From assembly GCA_021604265.1 (NCBI GenBank), contig BQIY01000003.1, positions 1 through 19,407 on the forward strand: a stretch of 19,407 bases of DNA. The letters are read 5' to 3'. The stretch comes from Nitrospirales bacterium. Lineage in GTDB: Bacteria > Nitrospirota > Nitrospiria > Nitrospirales > UBA8639. The notes beneath the pieces were generated by a model, which was given only the letters and a program-made list of their open reading frames with translations, made no database searches and was not told where the DNA came from. Numbering within the stretch: the first letter of the stretch is position 1; each line of letters opens with the position of its first letter. Position numbers and translations under genes: made by a program. Positions 1-7,092 of the stretch are shown here, one piece after another.

Positions 1-542
1 GTATTTTCAACCTTCTGATCGCAACTTTGCCCGTTAAAAGTGCCGATATTAAAATCTGGCAGGACACCGTCGAACAAATAGGGGATCGTCGATAGAATGG
101 AGTGGCAATCATAGAGGATAGCGACGCCATTGATTGCGTGCACGCGCTCAATCTCTTGCGCCAACGCTAAATGATATGGGGCGTGATAATTTATCCGCCT
201 GCATTCAATGTCCTCTGCGCCAGGCTCTCGGTCATTCAAATAAATTGAGTTCCCGTGAAAATCAGTTACCGGGCAGAGGCCTGTTGTATTCTGTCCCGGA
301 TAAAGGCTGGCGCCGGATGGGTCGCGGTTTGCGTCAATGACGTAGCGGTGAAACGTCGCGCGGACCATTGTGGCGTCATCAACCAGGCCATCATAGAGCT
401 GGTCAACATGCCAGTCCGCATCAGTGAGGGCACGTCCTACCTCATTAAAGCCATCTGCAATGTCATCAGGCACAAACGAACCCGAATGGGGCACAGCGAG
501 TATCAGCGGTGAGGTTCCACGATCAATTTCGACGGGTTTCAT
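1..542 (-). CDS. hutG: N-formylglutamate amidohydrolase, 5' part only (3' end off the left edge)
   Basis: An open frame on the minus strand starts at ATG 542 and runs off the window without a stop, giving the first 180 residues. The enzyme hydrolyses N-formylglutamate to glutamate and formate, the last step of the five-step histidine pathway, in the cytoplasm. Visible family features are the N-terminal LAVPHSG motif (His19), DADWHVDQLY at about 41-50, the VIDANRDPSGASLYPGQ stretch at 68-84 and DCHS (His147), which supply metal and active-site residues in this family. The neighbour in divergent orientation is hutF, whose product is this enzyme's substrate, which strengthens the call. No strong ribosome binding site precedes the ATG. 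The missing C-terminal third cannot be judged. Confidence 0.9.
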   Translation of the reverse strand, partial: MKPVEIDRGTSPLILAVPHSGSFVPDDIADGFNEVGRALTDADWHVDQLYDGLVDDATMVRATFHRYVIDANRDPSGASLYPGQNTTGLCPVTDFHGNSIYLNDREPGAEDIECRRINYHAPYHLALAQEIERVHAINGVAILYDCHSILSTIPYLFDGVLPDFNIGTFNGQSCDQKVEN

Positions 543-631
543 AAGGGGCAATACCGTTCTCTAACGAAACTTGTGCTAGTCATAGTTTGTATTGAGCGGC
601 ATCATAAGACGCGGATCGGAGAAGAAAAGCT
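543..631. promoter_or_regulatory. Divergent hutG/hutF intergenic region
   Basis: These 89 bp separate two hut genes transcribed away from each other, so both promoters must lie here unless the genes are read from elsewhere. GGAGAAG at 618-624 is the hutF ribosome binding site. TTGT-containing half sites occur around 570-592, loosely like HutC operators, but I see no clean palindrome, so an operator is not claimed. Confidence 0.45.
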
Positions 632-1996
632 ATGACTATTGTGACGGCGAAAGAAGCGCTTCTTGCAACTGGCTGGGCGCAAAATGTCGAGATTGAGATC
701 GACAATGCCGGGCGCATAGCCGCTGTTCGTCCTGATGCACCGTCGGCGAAGAATGCAACTCAAATAATCCTGCCGGCGTTCTCAAACCTGCATAGTCACG
801 CGTTCCAGCGCGCAATGGCAGGTTTAACGGAGGCGCGCGGGCGCGACGGTCAGGATAGTTTCTGGACTTGGCGCACGCTTATGTATCGCTTTCTCGACCA
901 TTTGGGTCCTGACGACATCGAAGCGATCACGGCATTTGCACAGATGGAAATGCTTGAGGCTGGGTATGCTTCAGTTGCTGAGTTTCACTATATTCACCAT
1001 GGTCCTGGCGGGGGGCGTTATGATGATGCGAGCGAATTATCCACACGCATCATGGCCGCAGCCGGTAAGACCGGGATCGGCTTGACGCTGTTGCCGGTTC
1101 TTTACGAGCGCGGCGGATGCGACAATCGTCCGCTCGCTGGCGGACAAAAAAGATTTGCTCATAATATTGATACGTTCGCCAAGCTTGTTGATGACGCGCG
1201 CAATAGTGCATCCATGCTAGATGATGATGCAGTGGTTGGCGTCGCTGCGCATTCTTTACGTGCCGTCCATGCTGAAAGCCTTTATCCCCTTGCTCGCCTT
1301 GCAGGTGCGGCGCCTATTCATATTCATATCGCCGAGCAAATGGCGGAGGTCGAAGAGGTCAAAGCTGCTTATGGCAAGAGGCCTGTGGAATGGTTGTTTG
1401 ATCATCACGAAATCAATGAACAATGGTGTCTCGTCCACGCCACGCAAATGAAATCCCATGAAACGAAGTCGCTTGCTACATCTGGCGCCATTGCGGGTAT
1501 CTGCCCGATAACAGAAGCAAACCTCGGTGATGGTATTTTCGATGGCGCAGAATTTTTGCATCAGGGCGGTCGGTATGGCGTGGGTACAGATTCAAATGTT
1601 CGAATTTCATTGACCGAAGAATTGCGCCTTCTTGAATATTCACAACGCCTAAAGTCACATGCACGCGCGGTCATGGCCAGCGATAAAAAATCGACGGGAC
1701 GCGTATTGTTTGAAGAGGCGGCCAGTAGCGGGGCGCAGGCCGCTGGGCGCGAGAGTGGAAGTGTTGAGGTAGGGAAGTTTGCCGATTTGATCGCTCTCGA
1801 TGGCCGCTCGCACTATCTTGCAGACCGTAGCGGCGACACCATCCTCGACAGTTATATTTTTGCGGGTGACGATAGGCTCGTGACGGATGTTTGGTCTGCA
1901 GGCAGACACATGGTGACGGGCGGACGCCATAAACATCGCGAAGCCATCGTGTTGCGATATCGCGAAACCATGGCGGGCCTGATGCAAAAATTTTAG
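632..1996 (+). CDS. hutF: Formimidoylglutamate deiminase
   Basis: This 454-residue cytosolic amidohydrolase converts N-formimidoyl-L-glutamate and water to N-formyl-L-glutamate and ammonia, feeding HutG. The length fits the family. Metal and catalytic residues of the amidohydrolase fold are visible: the H-x-H pair His54/His56 in NLHSHAFQR, His232 and Glu235 in IHIHIAEQ, His269 in CLVHATQ, and Asp320 in GVGTDSN. WTWRTLMYRF (about 78-87) and SLRAV with Arg209 are typical HutF substrate-binding segments. The ATG at 632 has GGAGAAG about 8 nt upstream. The gene is divergent from hutG, and this pairing indicates the deiminase route rather than direct formimidoylglutamase. It is intact. The coding sequence stops about 95 bp before a possible integration junction. 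Confidence 0.95.
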   Translation: MTIVTAKEALLATGWAQNVEIEIDNAGRIAAVRPDAPSAKNATQIILPAFSNLHSHAFQRAMAGLTEARGRDGQDSFWTWRTLMYRFLDHLGPDDIEAITAFAQMEMLEAGYASVAEFHYIHHGPGGGRYDDASELSTRIMAAAGKTGIGLTLLPVLYERGGCDNRPLAGGQKRFAHNIDTFAKLVDDARNSASMLDDDAVVGVAAHSLRAVHAESLYPLARLAGAAPIHIHIAEQMAEVEEVKAAYGKRPVEWLFDHHEINEQWCLVHATQMKSHETKSLATSGAIAGICPITEANLGDGIFDGAEFLHQGGRYGVGTDSNVRISLTEELRLLEYSQRLKSHARAVMASDKKSTGRVLFEEAASSGAQAAGRESGSVEVGKFADLIALDGRSHYLADRSGDTILDSYIFAGDDRLVTDVWSAGRHMVTGGRHKHREAIVLRYRETMAGLMQKF

Positions 1997-2091
1997 ACGC
2001 GCTTCAGCCGAGCGTATGCGTGCGACACTTTAAAGCGCGGGTGAGAATGATCGTGTTTTGTGACTCTTGCGTCTGATCTTCAGCCATAAAC

Positions 2092-2102
2092 TGGCGGAGA
2101 CG
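2092..2102 (-). repeat. tRNA-Ser 3'-end-like fragment, candidate attachment site
   Basis: Read on the minus strand, these 11 nt are CGTCTCCGCCA, the acceptor-stem 3' strand, discriminator and CCA of many bacterial serine tRNAs. No T-arm or tRNA body follows to the right, so it is at most the tip left by integration into a tRNA gene. It sits 150 bp upstream of a P4-type integrase, a family that often targets tRNA 3' ends. The match is short and could be chance. No second copy was found in the window. Confidence 0.3.
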
Positions 2103-2252
2103 AAGTCCGTCAAACCAATGTCGCATTTGATATCACACCATTTCAATTAGTTCATATATTCAATACATTAGCTCACTATGTGTCGCATCTCGTTGCAATC
2201 AAGGTCATTAAATTGCATATTAATAGGTGGTCTCAATGGTGGTTTATAATCG

Positions 2253-3452
2253 ATGCCAAAAACTCCCGCTAAGAACCTGACGGCTCTTGCCGCTAAAAAG
2301 ATGAAGCAACCGGGCAAATATGCCTGTGGTCATGGTCTTTATCTAAAGGTTGCAGAGGGGGCCAATGGTGGTGTTTCGAAGCGATGGTATTGGCGAGGCT
2401 CCGTACAAGGCAAACGTAAAGAGATTAGTATCGGCCCTTACGCTGAGCGGTCGCTTTCGGAAGCCAAAGAGATCGCTACGGATTGGCGACGAAAAGCACG
2501 CTCTGGAAATGATCCAATGTTGGAGCGTGACAAAGACAAGAAAACCGTTCTGACCTTCAAAGAGGCGGCGCGAACATGTCATGAAGAAGCAATCGCACCG
2601 GGACTTAGTAATGAGAAACATACCAAGCAATGGATCGGGACATTAGAAAAATACGCCTTTCCTAAGATCGGTAGGAAACCGATAAATTTAATTACCCAAG
2701 AAGATATCATCAAGATTCTGAAACCAATTTGGGTTTTAAAACATGAGACGGCCACTCGCACTAAACAACGAATAAAACGTGTTTTTGAATGGGCTAGACC
2801 GCGATCAGATTGCGGCATGGACAATCAGATGAATCCTGCTGCTATTCCAAAAGACGTTCTTCCAATTGTCCCGAAGTCGGAACAAAAACATCATGCCGCT
2901 CTACCCTTCGGAGAACTTCCAAAATTGATGGGGCAGTTAAAAGATACCGATACCATTAGTGCATACGCTCTACGGTTTCATATATTGACGGCTAGTCGCC
3001 CAATAGAAACGAGGGGGGCTCGGTGGTCTGAGATAGACATTAAGAAGAAGTTGTGGACGATACCAGCGGAGCGAATGAAGGCTCGGCATGAACATCAGGT
3101 ACCACTCTCAAAGGCTGCTCTGGCTATTCTGAAGGAGGTGAAAGGACTTTCGACAGAACTCGTCTTTTCATCCAAAACCGATCCATCCAAGATGATGAGT
3201 GATTCCACAATGAATACGCTTCTCGTTCGCATTGGAGTTCCCCGATCTAAAACAACTGTACATGGGTTTCGATCCACCTTCAGAAATTGGGCGGAAGAAA
3301 AAACAGAGTTTTCCCACGAAGTTAAGGAAAGAGCTTTAGCGCATACTATCAAAAACAAAGCGGAAGCAGCCTATAACCGGTCGCCATTGCTTGATAAGAG
3401 GAAGGGTTTGATGGCGAAATGGGCGGAGTTTGCGACAAGTAATTATGATTAA
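2253..3452 (+). CDS. Tyrosine recombinase / P4-type integrase
   Basis: This 399-residue site-specific recombinase should integrate and excise the element. The N-terminal part (about 10-95) is the DUF4102-like arm-binding domain, with GLYLKVA, RWYWRG and ISIGPYAERSLSEAKEIA. The middle core-binding domain spans about 98-185. The catalytic domain has the full residue set: Arg249 in TASRPIETRGARW, Lys277 in ERMKAR, His337 and Arg340 in HGFRSTFRNWA, His364 in ALAHTIKNK, and the nucleophile Tyr374 in EAAYNR. The ATG at 2253 has a weak GGTGG upstream; an ATG at 2236 is out of frame. The stop overlaps the start of the next gene. The gene is more AT-rich than the hut genes, which fits acquired DNA. 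It appears functional. Confidence 0.95.
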   Translation: MPKTPAKNLTALAAKKMKQPGKYACGHGLYLKVAEGANGGVSKRWYWRGSVQGKRKEISIGPYAERSLSEAKEIATDWRRKARSGNDPMLERDKDKKTVLTFKEAARTCHEEAIAPGLSNEKHTKQWIGTLEKYAFPKIGRKPINLITQEDIIKILKPIWVLKHETATRTKQRIKRVFEWARPRSDCGMDNQMNPAAIPKDVLPIVPKSEQKHHAALPFGELPKLMGQLKDTDTISAYALRFHILTASRPIETRGARWSEIDIKKKLWTIPAERMKARHEHQVPLSKAALAILKEVKGLSTELVFSSKTDPSKMMSDSTMNTLLVRIGVPRSKTTVHGFRSTFRNWAEEKTEFSHEVKERALAHTIKNKAEAAYNRSPLLDKRKGLMAKWAEFATSNYD

Positions 3453-4041
3453 GATTAGCGACGACAAGCTACGGGCCATTTTTGATGAACACTTGTCCCA
3501 TCTCATTGATGGCGACATCATCGACGAAAGCTACTTTCAATCTGTAGTTAATGATTTCGAAGAAAGCTTATTCACGGTGGCGAGGAATGAAGTGTTTTTT
3601 GATGCAGTTTATACTGCAACAAATCGAGCGGAACTTAATAAACTCGTCAAGCTTCTTGAGAGAATCGGTAAACTCGAAATATCGCCAATAATTTTTACTT
3701 TATTGGCTTCGGGATCTCTACCGTCCTCCAAAACTAGAATTCCAGACGACGCTGATCTAAAATTAACAGGTCAATTAGCAAAGATTTTGAAAGAAGCCAA
3801 ACTGAGCGAACGGGTTACTCCCGTCATTAAAGAAACCATTGGGCAAATAAAAACCGGTAACAGTAATATCGCTGCAGCTATGATTGCAGATGAGTGCAAA
3901 ATCGTGTGGACACTTCTTACCCACAAGGATGCACCCAATTATATTAGCGAGGACGATCACGGCCTCCTTCATTTTGTACAAGCAATTTTTGATGAAGTTC
4001 TTGGAAAAGATGAGGCTAGTGCAAGAACGTATTTTAGGTAG
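3445..4041 (+). CDS. Unknown 198-residue protein coupled to the integrase
   Basis: I do not recognise this family. ATG 3445 overlaps the integrase stop by 8 nt, so translation is probably coupled; a TTG at 3430 would add five residues but has no room for a ribosome binding site. The protein is soluble, acidic at its N-terminus (FDEHLSHLIDGDIIDE) and predicted largely alpha-helical, with no signal peptide or membrane segment. A short Ser/Pro-rich break (about SGSLPSSK) separates two helical halves. Coupling to int suggests a role in recombination or its control, or stable co-inheritance with the element, but nothing in the sequence proves this. Confidence 0.75.
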   Translation: MIKISDDKLRAIFDEHLSHLIDGDIIDESYFQSVVNDFEESLFTVARNEVFFDAVYTATNRAELNKLVKLLERIGKLEISPIIFTLLASGSLPSSKTRIPDDADLKLTGQLAKILKEAKLSERVTPVIKETIGQIKTGNSNIAAAMIADECKIVWTLLTHKDAPNYISEDDHGLLHFVQAIFDEVLGKDEASARTYFR

Positions 4042-4131
4042 CCAATCCCTCTTGTCGCCTAAATAAATGCAAACATTGCCCTTATTTCGTGTATTTAGAA
4101 GTGCACTGTTTTTTTTCATTTTTCAGAAAAC

Positions 4132-4158
4132 AAAATGCATATTTGGTGCGTGCATTTT
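4132..4158. promoter_or_regulatory. Perfect 8-bp inverted repeat upstream of the AlpA-like gene
   Basis: AAAATGCA (4132-4139) and TGCATTTT (4151-4158) are perfect inverted arms around an 11-nt spacer, 46 bp before the AlpA-like start. The position fits an operator; the AT-rich stem and following T run also resemble a weak terminator for the upstream int pair. Confidence 0.45.
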
Positions 4159-4203
4159 TTGCGTAACGCCCCGATATTGCTCCTTGAAGGAGTTATATCA
4201 AAA

Positions 4204-4437
4204 ATGGAAAAGGAGTTGATTGATCAGTATCGGTTAGTATCGGTATCGGAAGTTGCCAAATTATGCGGATGTTCTAAAGCGACGATTTGGAGACGGGTGA
4301 AAAATAATGAAATGCCACAATGTATTAAGATTGGCGGCACAACTCGATGGTCGTTTTGTGAAATCCAGACCTACCTTCGAAGCCAACTGGAAGCAAGAAC
4401 CGCTATAATTGCTGAGCAAAGCCAGACAACGATATGA
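4204..4437 (+). CDS. AlpA-family helix-turn-helix regulator / excisionase
   Basis: This 77-residue DNA-binding protein has the AlpA/MerR-like winged helix-turn-helix: RLVSVSEVAKLCGCSKATIWRR (10-31) carries the two helices, and the IKIGGTTRWSFCEIQTYL stretch (41-58) forms the wing and last helix. In phage P4-like elements such proteins activate int expression or act as excisionase. I chose ATG 4204 because AAGGAG at 4187-4192 sits 11 nt upstream and the family domain begins right after it. An in-frame start at 4135 would add 23 residues unlike AlpA and lacks a ribosome binding site. It lies between the integrase pair and the Rep-like gene, with a terminator downstream. Confidence 0.85.
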   Translation: MEKELIDQYRLVSVSEVAKLCGCSKATIWRRVKNNEMPQCIKIGGTTRWSFCEIQTYLRSQLEARTAIIAEQSQTTI

Positions 4438-4542
4438 TCAACAAATTTCTAGCTAATCGCCTCTTCGCTGTCGCTTTTCGTATAAATAGAAGTAGCAACC
4501 AGCTTTTGAAGATTCTGGGCAAAAGAAGACCCATAGAATCGA

Positions 4543-4565
4543 AGACCCATTGAAGGGTCTTTTTT
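4543..4565 (+). terminator. Rho-independent terminator after the AlpA-like gene
   Basis: AGACCC (4543-4548), a 6-nt loop and GGGTCT (4555-4560) form a perfect 6-bp GC-rich stem followed by five more T residues. It would end transcription from the AlpA-like gene and insulate the Rep-like gene. GAAGACCCAT occurs twice just upstream (4525-4534 and 4541-4550), so either copy could pair with the same GGGTCT. Confidence 0.75.
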
Positions 4566-4647
4566 AGGCGACGGCATGTGACGGAGAATAAACTCCATCA
4601 GCTAGAGCCTCGCTTCTCACAATCAGTTCATCTCAACGCTATCGACT

Positions 4648-5301
4648 ATGACAATCCTTTTTTTGCGACGGATGACCTTTGACTACTGGAACATAAAATT
4701 GAGCAGTTATGAGCAAACACAACGCTTTTTGTACACGGAAGGGCGAAAAGCAAAGAAGGCGCTAATCGATTTCTACGATCAGCATGAGTTGCTGTTGTCC
4801 TTTACTGGCACTTATAAACAGGTCTTACGCCACCATTATGGCTTTGGGGTGCATGCTCCCGAATTCCTAGATATCGAATCCGCGAACAAAAATGTCCATC
4901 ATTTCCTTACAAGGGCATCAAGGAAAATATACGGATGCTCACAAGCCCAAAAGGGGAGACGGTTGTTTGGCCTCGGGTACATAGAGGGCGATGCAAGGGC
5001 CTCTGCGACGGGAAGCGAGCGTATCCACAGTCACATGTTTATCGGCGGCCCAATTAAATATCGCTTCGATATTTCTAACCCTGAAGAAGCTTACTCTCTT
5101 GAGCAAATTCTCACTCAAGAATGGAACAAAACCAAATGGGGTTATGACCAAGTTGATATGCGGTTGATAGCCAATCGTGGTGAGAAAATAGTATTGCCAT
5201 CAATCGCAAGGCTTAAATGGCAAGGCTATATATTAAAGCGGTACCACCTTGAACAATCAGAACGTCTGATTTTTGCTGGCCGCCTTCCTAACAACGGCTG
5301 A
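4648..5301 (+). CDS. Putative HUH-type replication initiator (Rep-like) of a mobile element
   Basis: The 217-residue protein has no signal peptide or membrane segment. Around residues 84-130 it has a fold-like succession HHFLTRASRKIYG, GYIEGDAR and ERIHSHMFIGGP; His127-Ser-His129 would be the metal-binding H-x-H of an HUH nickase. A W-N-K-T-K-W-G segment follows (159-165), and Tyr194-I-L-Lys197 in GYILKRY matches the Y-x-x-K nucleophile motif. This order (acidic residue, HxH, WxKTxWG, YxxK) is seen in Rep-like proteins of phage satellites and inovirus Gp2-like families. The central position in HxH is Ser rather than hydrophobic, so the call is tentative. The ATG at 4648 lacks a clear ribosome binding site; ATG 4672 after GACGG is an alternative. 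It is preceded by a terminator and followed by a repeat-rich tract that could be an origin. Confidence 0.55.
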   Translation: MTILFLRRMTFDYWNIKLSSYEQTQRFLYTEGRKAKKALIDFYDQHELLLSFTGTYKQVLRHHYGFGVHAPEFLDIESANKNVHHFLTRASRKIYGCSQAQKGRRLFGLGYIEGDARASATGSERIHSHMFIGGPIKYRFDISNPEEAYSLEQILTQEWNKTKWGYDQVDMRLIANRGEKIVLPSIARLKWQGYILKRYHLEQSERLIFAGRLPNNG

Positions 5302-5335
5302 GATTGAGCGCAGGAAAGCAAAGCTATCCTGTTTG

Positions 5336-5351
5336 TGAGACCTTGGTCTCA
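5336..5351. repeat. Inverted repeat TGAGACC-TT-GGTCTCA
   Basis: Perfect 7-bp arms flank a 2-nt centre, 35 bp after the Rep-like stop codon. The loop is too short for a normal RNA hairpin and there is no T run, so a protein-binding or nicking-site dyad is more likely than a terminator. Confidence 0.5.
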
Positions 5352-5379
5352 TGGTAAATCCGCCTTCACTCCTACCTTA

Positions 5380-5405
5380 AAGGACCAAGTATCAACTTTG
5401 TCCTT
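5380..5405. repeat. Imperfect 10-bp inverted repeat
   Basis: AAGGACCAAG (5380-5389) pairs with CTTTGTCCTT (5396-5405) except for one position, leaving a 6-nt loop. It could form a stem in single-stranded DNA or RNA. The segment GACCAAG can alternatively pair with CTTGGTC inside the preceding dyad. Confidence 0.45.
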
Positions 5406-5524
5406 GATGGTGACATGTACCCGATGATTGATCATTAAAGATTGATTGAGCCAATATCTGTGGTCACTTAGTCATTCCTCAAATGATTACTTCAATGATT
5501 TATGATAGATGGAATGGATTAACT

Positions 5525-5559
5525 TGATCATGTCTTCGCTTTCAGCGTGGCATTGATCA
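5525..5559 (+). repeat. 35-nt degenerate direct repeat, copy 1
   Basis: Begins TGATCATGTCTTCGCT and ends TTGATCA. It matches copy 2 at 27 of 35 positions without gaps. The flanks extend it into an inverted repeat, ACTTGATCA (5522-5530) with TGATCAAGT (5554-5562). Confidence 0.5.
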
Positions 5560-5675
5560 AGTATACAATCTCCTCATCAATTCTACTGTGTTTTGTGTAA
5601 GAGCCATTTTCTCAATCAATCTCATTTTTTTACATTTTTATCAGAACGAATTGTATTAGCGCTTAAGGTAATACA

Positions 5676-5710
5676 TGATCACGTTTTCGCTCTTAGCGAG
5701 ACAATCATCA
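5676..5710 (+). repeat. 35-nt degenerate direct repeat, copy 2
   Basis: Begins TGATCACGTTTTCGCT and ends ATCATCA, 151 nt downstream of copy 1 (start to start). The centre forms the hairpin TCGCT-CTT-AGCGA (5687-5699). Copy 1 keeps the central CGCT and AGCG, so the central dyad is conserved between copies. Confidence 0.5.
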
Positions 5711-6066
5711 TGGTTTCCCATCCTACCATTCTTACTTTTGAATCATCGATAAAAACATTGGGCAATCAAGCAATTCAAAGAAATGTAGGATCACAGTGCA
5801 GCAGTCTCATTGATAATCAATCCTTTATGTTTGTTCATTCGAATGATGAAATGAGAAACAAAAACCCTAATGCTAGAATACGGCTATAAGCCATAGAGTC
5901 GTTCCTGAGAGGTGTATAAATTTTAAACCGCCTCCTTTGTGGTCAATAGTATTAGTTGTCTGGATGCATTCTCGAAGCAACAGAAAGTATATAAACAGAG
6001 GATGTGTTCTGCTCTCAACATGTTGTGAAAAAAGTTGCTGTAGAATCCAGTGGAGCTTCTTCAAAT

Positions 6067-6999
6067 TCACTTCTGAATGGAGACAAAAAACTCGCCCCGA
6101 TCAAGATCAACTTTGATCACCCAACCGGGCTGATTGTAAAGCTGTTCAGAAACCTCAAATACCTCAAGACTTCGATAGGTGATCATAGGGTTTAAGTCCG
6201 ACAGGAAGTTTTCTTCAATTTCCCGGGCCATTTTTTCTGAACCAGTCGCCCCGCTATCTGGTTTGTACTCGGTCCCAGAAGGTGACACCAATTTTACAAT
6301 GGGGGCATTAAAGGAACTGATGGGGCCATCACTAATGTTAGTGTACTCATACGCGACCACCACAAACAATGCTCCCGGTTGAGCGGCCTCACCTACAAAC
6401 TCATCAAAAACCCAGATGCCAGCATTCGGAGCAGTTGAAACGGATAAGATGGCAGATGAAACTCTGCGCCCTTTGACAGTTTCCCTAAGGTTGGCGAAGC
6501 GACGGTTATCAACTTGTGAGCTAGCGTTCTTTCCATCCTCTGCATCCGCCTTAGACGCCTCCTGAGGCCGTTCTTCGTTTCTATCAGATTGGAACGCCTC
6601 GCTTTCCGAAACGGGCTGAGAAATCGATGCTGCTCTTTCCTCCAATGCTTCCGGGTCTAACAGGTACCCGGCAATACCAAGTCCCGTAATGCCGACGACA
6701 ATGAATGCGATGATTTTTAAGACGGTCCCGCCGCCTGAAGACGAACCGCCGGAGCCGTGTTCTCCTTCATTGTTGTCTTTGACCATGCCGGGGATAAGGA
6801 AAAGATCAGCCAGAACCCAAAGTAAGCCAATTCCAAAGAGCAGGATTGTAAAGAGTTGAAGCCACCCATTTCTTCTCAAATAGAAGCGGTGTGCTGCGAA
6901 AATTCCCAAGAAAAACCACAGCAGGTATGCAATCCAAACTGACTTGGCCTTCGTGCCGGATTGAGTTTGGCCCGTATTTTCTTCGCTTACTCCAGTCAT
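6067..6999 (-). CDS. TM2-domain membrane protein with C-terminal DUF4352-like domain
   Basis: This 310-residue protein has a short polar N-terminus and a TM2 domain (about 20-74: two helices joined by the AAHRFYLRRNGWLQ turn, with an acidic D65 in the second helix). A Gly/Ser linker and a third helix (93-113) follow. A long charged low-complexity linker (115-175) leads to a beta-rich domain (178-308) with VVVAYEYTNISDGPIS, like the DUF4352 immunoglobulin-like fold, expected outside the cytoplasmic membrane. I chose ATG 6999 because GGGGG lies 7 nt upstream; an ATG at 7014 would add five residues. It is divergent from an XRE regulator across a dyad. TM2 proteins have no settled biochemical role, and I do not assign one. 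Confidence 0.8.
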   Translation of the reverse strand: MTGVSEENTGQTQSGTKAKSVWIAYLLWFFLGIFAAHRFYLRRNGWLQLFTILLFGIGLLWVLADLFLIPGMVKDNNEGEHGSGGSSSGGGTVLKIIAFIVVGITGLGIAGYLLDPEALEERAASISQPVSESEAFQSDRNEERPQEASKADAEDGKNASSQVDNRRFANLRETVKGRRVSSAILSVSTAPNAGIWVFDEFVGEAAQPGALFVVVAYEYTNISDGPISSFNAPIVKLVSPSGTEYKPDSGATGSEKMAREIEENFLSDLNPMITYRSLEVFEVSEQLYNQPGWVIKVDLDRGEFFVSIQK

Positions 7000-7020
7000 A
7001 ACGCCCCCACTCATTATCTA

Positions 7021-7043
7021 AATTATCCTATTATGGGATAATT
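7021..7043. promoter_or_regulatory. Inverted repeat in the divergent promoter, candidate operator
   Basis: AATTATCC (7021-7028) and GGATAATT (7036-7043) are perfect 8-bp arms with a 7-nt spacer, between the TM2 gene start and the XRE regulator start. The position suits autorepression and control of the TM2 gene by the neighbouring regulator. Confidence 0.5.
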
Positions 7044-7092
7044 CTATAATCGGATTAGCGCTGTGGCAAGTTCTACTTGTCGAAGCTAAAAA

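Larger units (their letters stand above)
5302..6066. other. 765-bp tract without a convincing gene, rich in inverted repeats
   Basis: I find no protein gene I can support here. The tract is AT-rich and carries several dyads: 5336-5351, 5380-5405, 5522-5562 and a short TCGCT/AGCGA hairpin at 5687-5699. It also holds two degenerate copies of a 35-nt sequence. Lying directly downstream of the Rep-like gene, it could hold a replication origin or structured RNA, and probably the right part of the mobile element. From about 5720 to 6066 I see nothing distinctive. Confidence 0.5.

Noticed and set aside
4135..4203. 23-residue N-terminal extension of the AlpA-like protein
   Set aside because: It lies over the inverted repeat, is unlike AlpA proteins and has no ribosome binding site, whereas AAGGAG precedes ATG 4204.
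4578..4602. GACGGAGAATAAACTCCATCA as a second copy of the candidate attachment site at 2092-2113
   Set aside because: It matches only with a gap and several mismatches, so it is not a convincing direct repeat.
5593..5889. 98-residue frame starting with TTG in the gene-free tract
   Set aside because: There is no ribosome binding site, no recognisable domain, and it runs through the second 35-nt repeat and its hairpin. It is better explained as chance in AT-rich DNA.
5873..6070. 65-residue minus-strand frame whose GTG overlaps the TM2-protein stop as GTGA
   Set aside because: The overlap looks like coupling, but the sequence has no convincing ribosome binding site and no recognisable domain. 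It remains possible at low probability.
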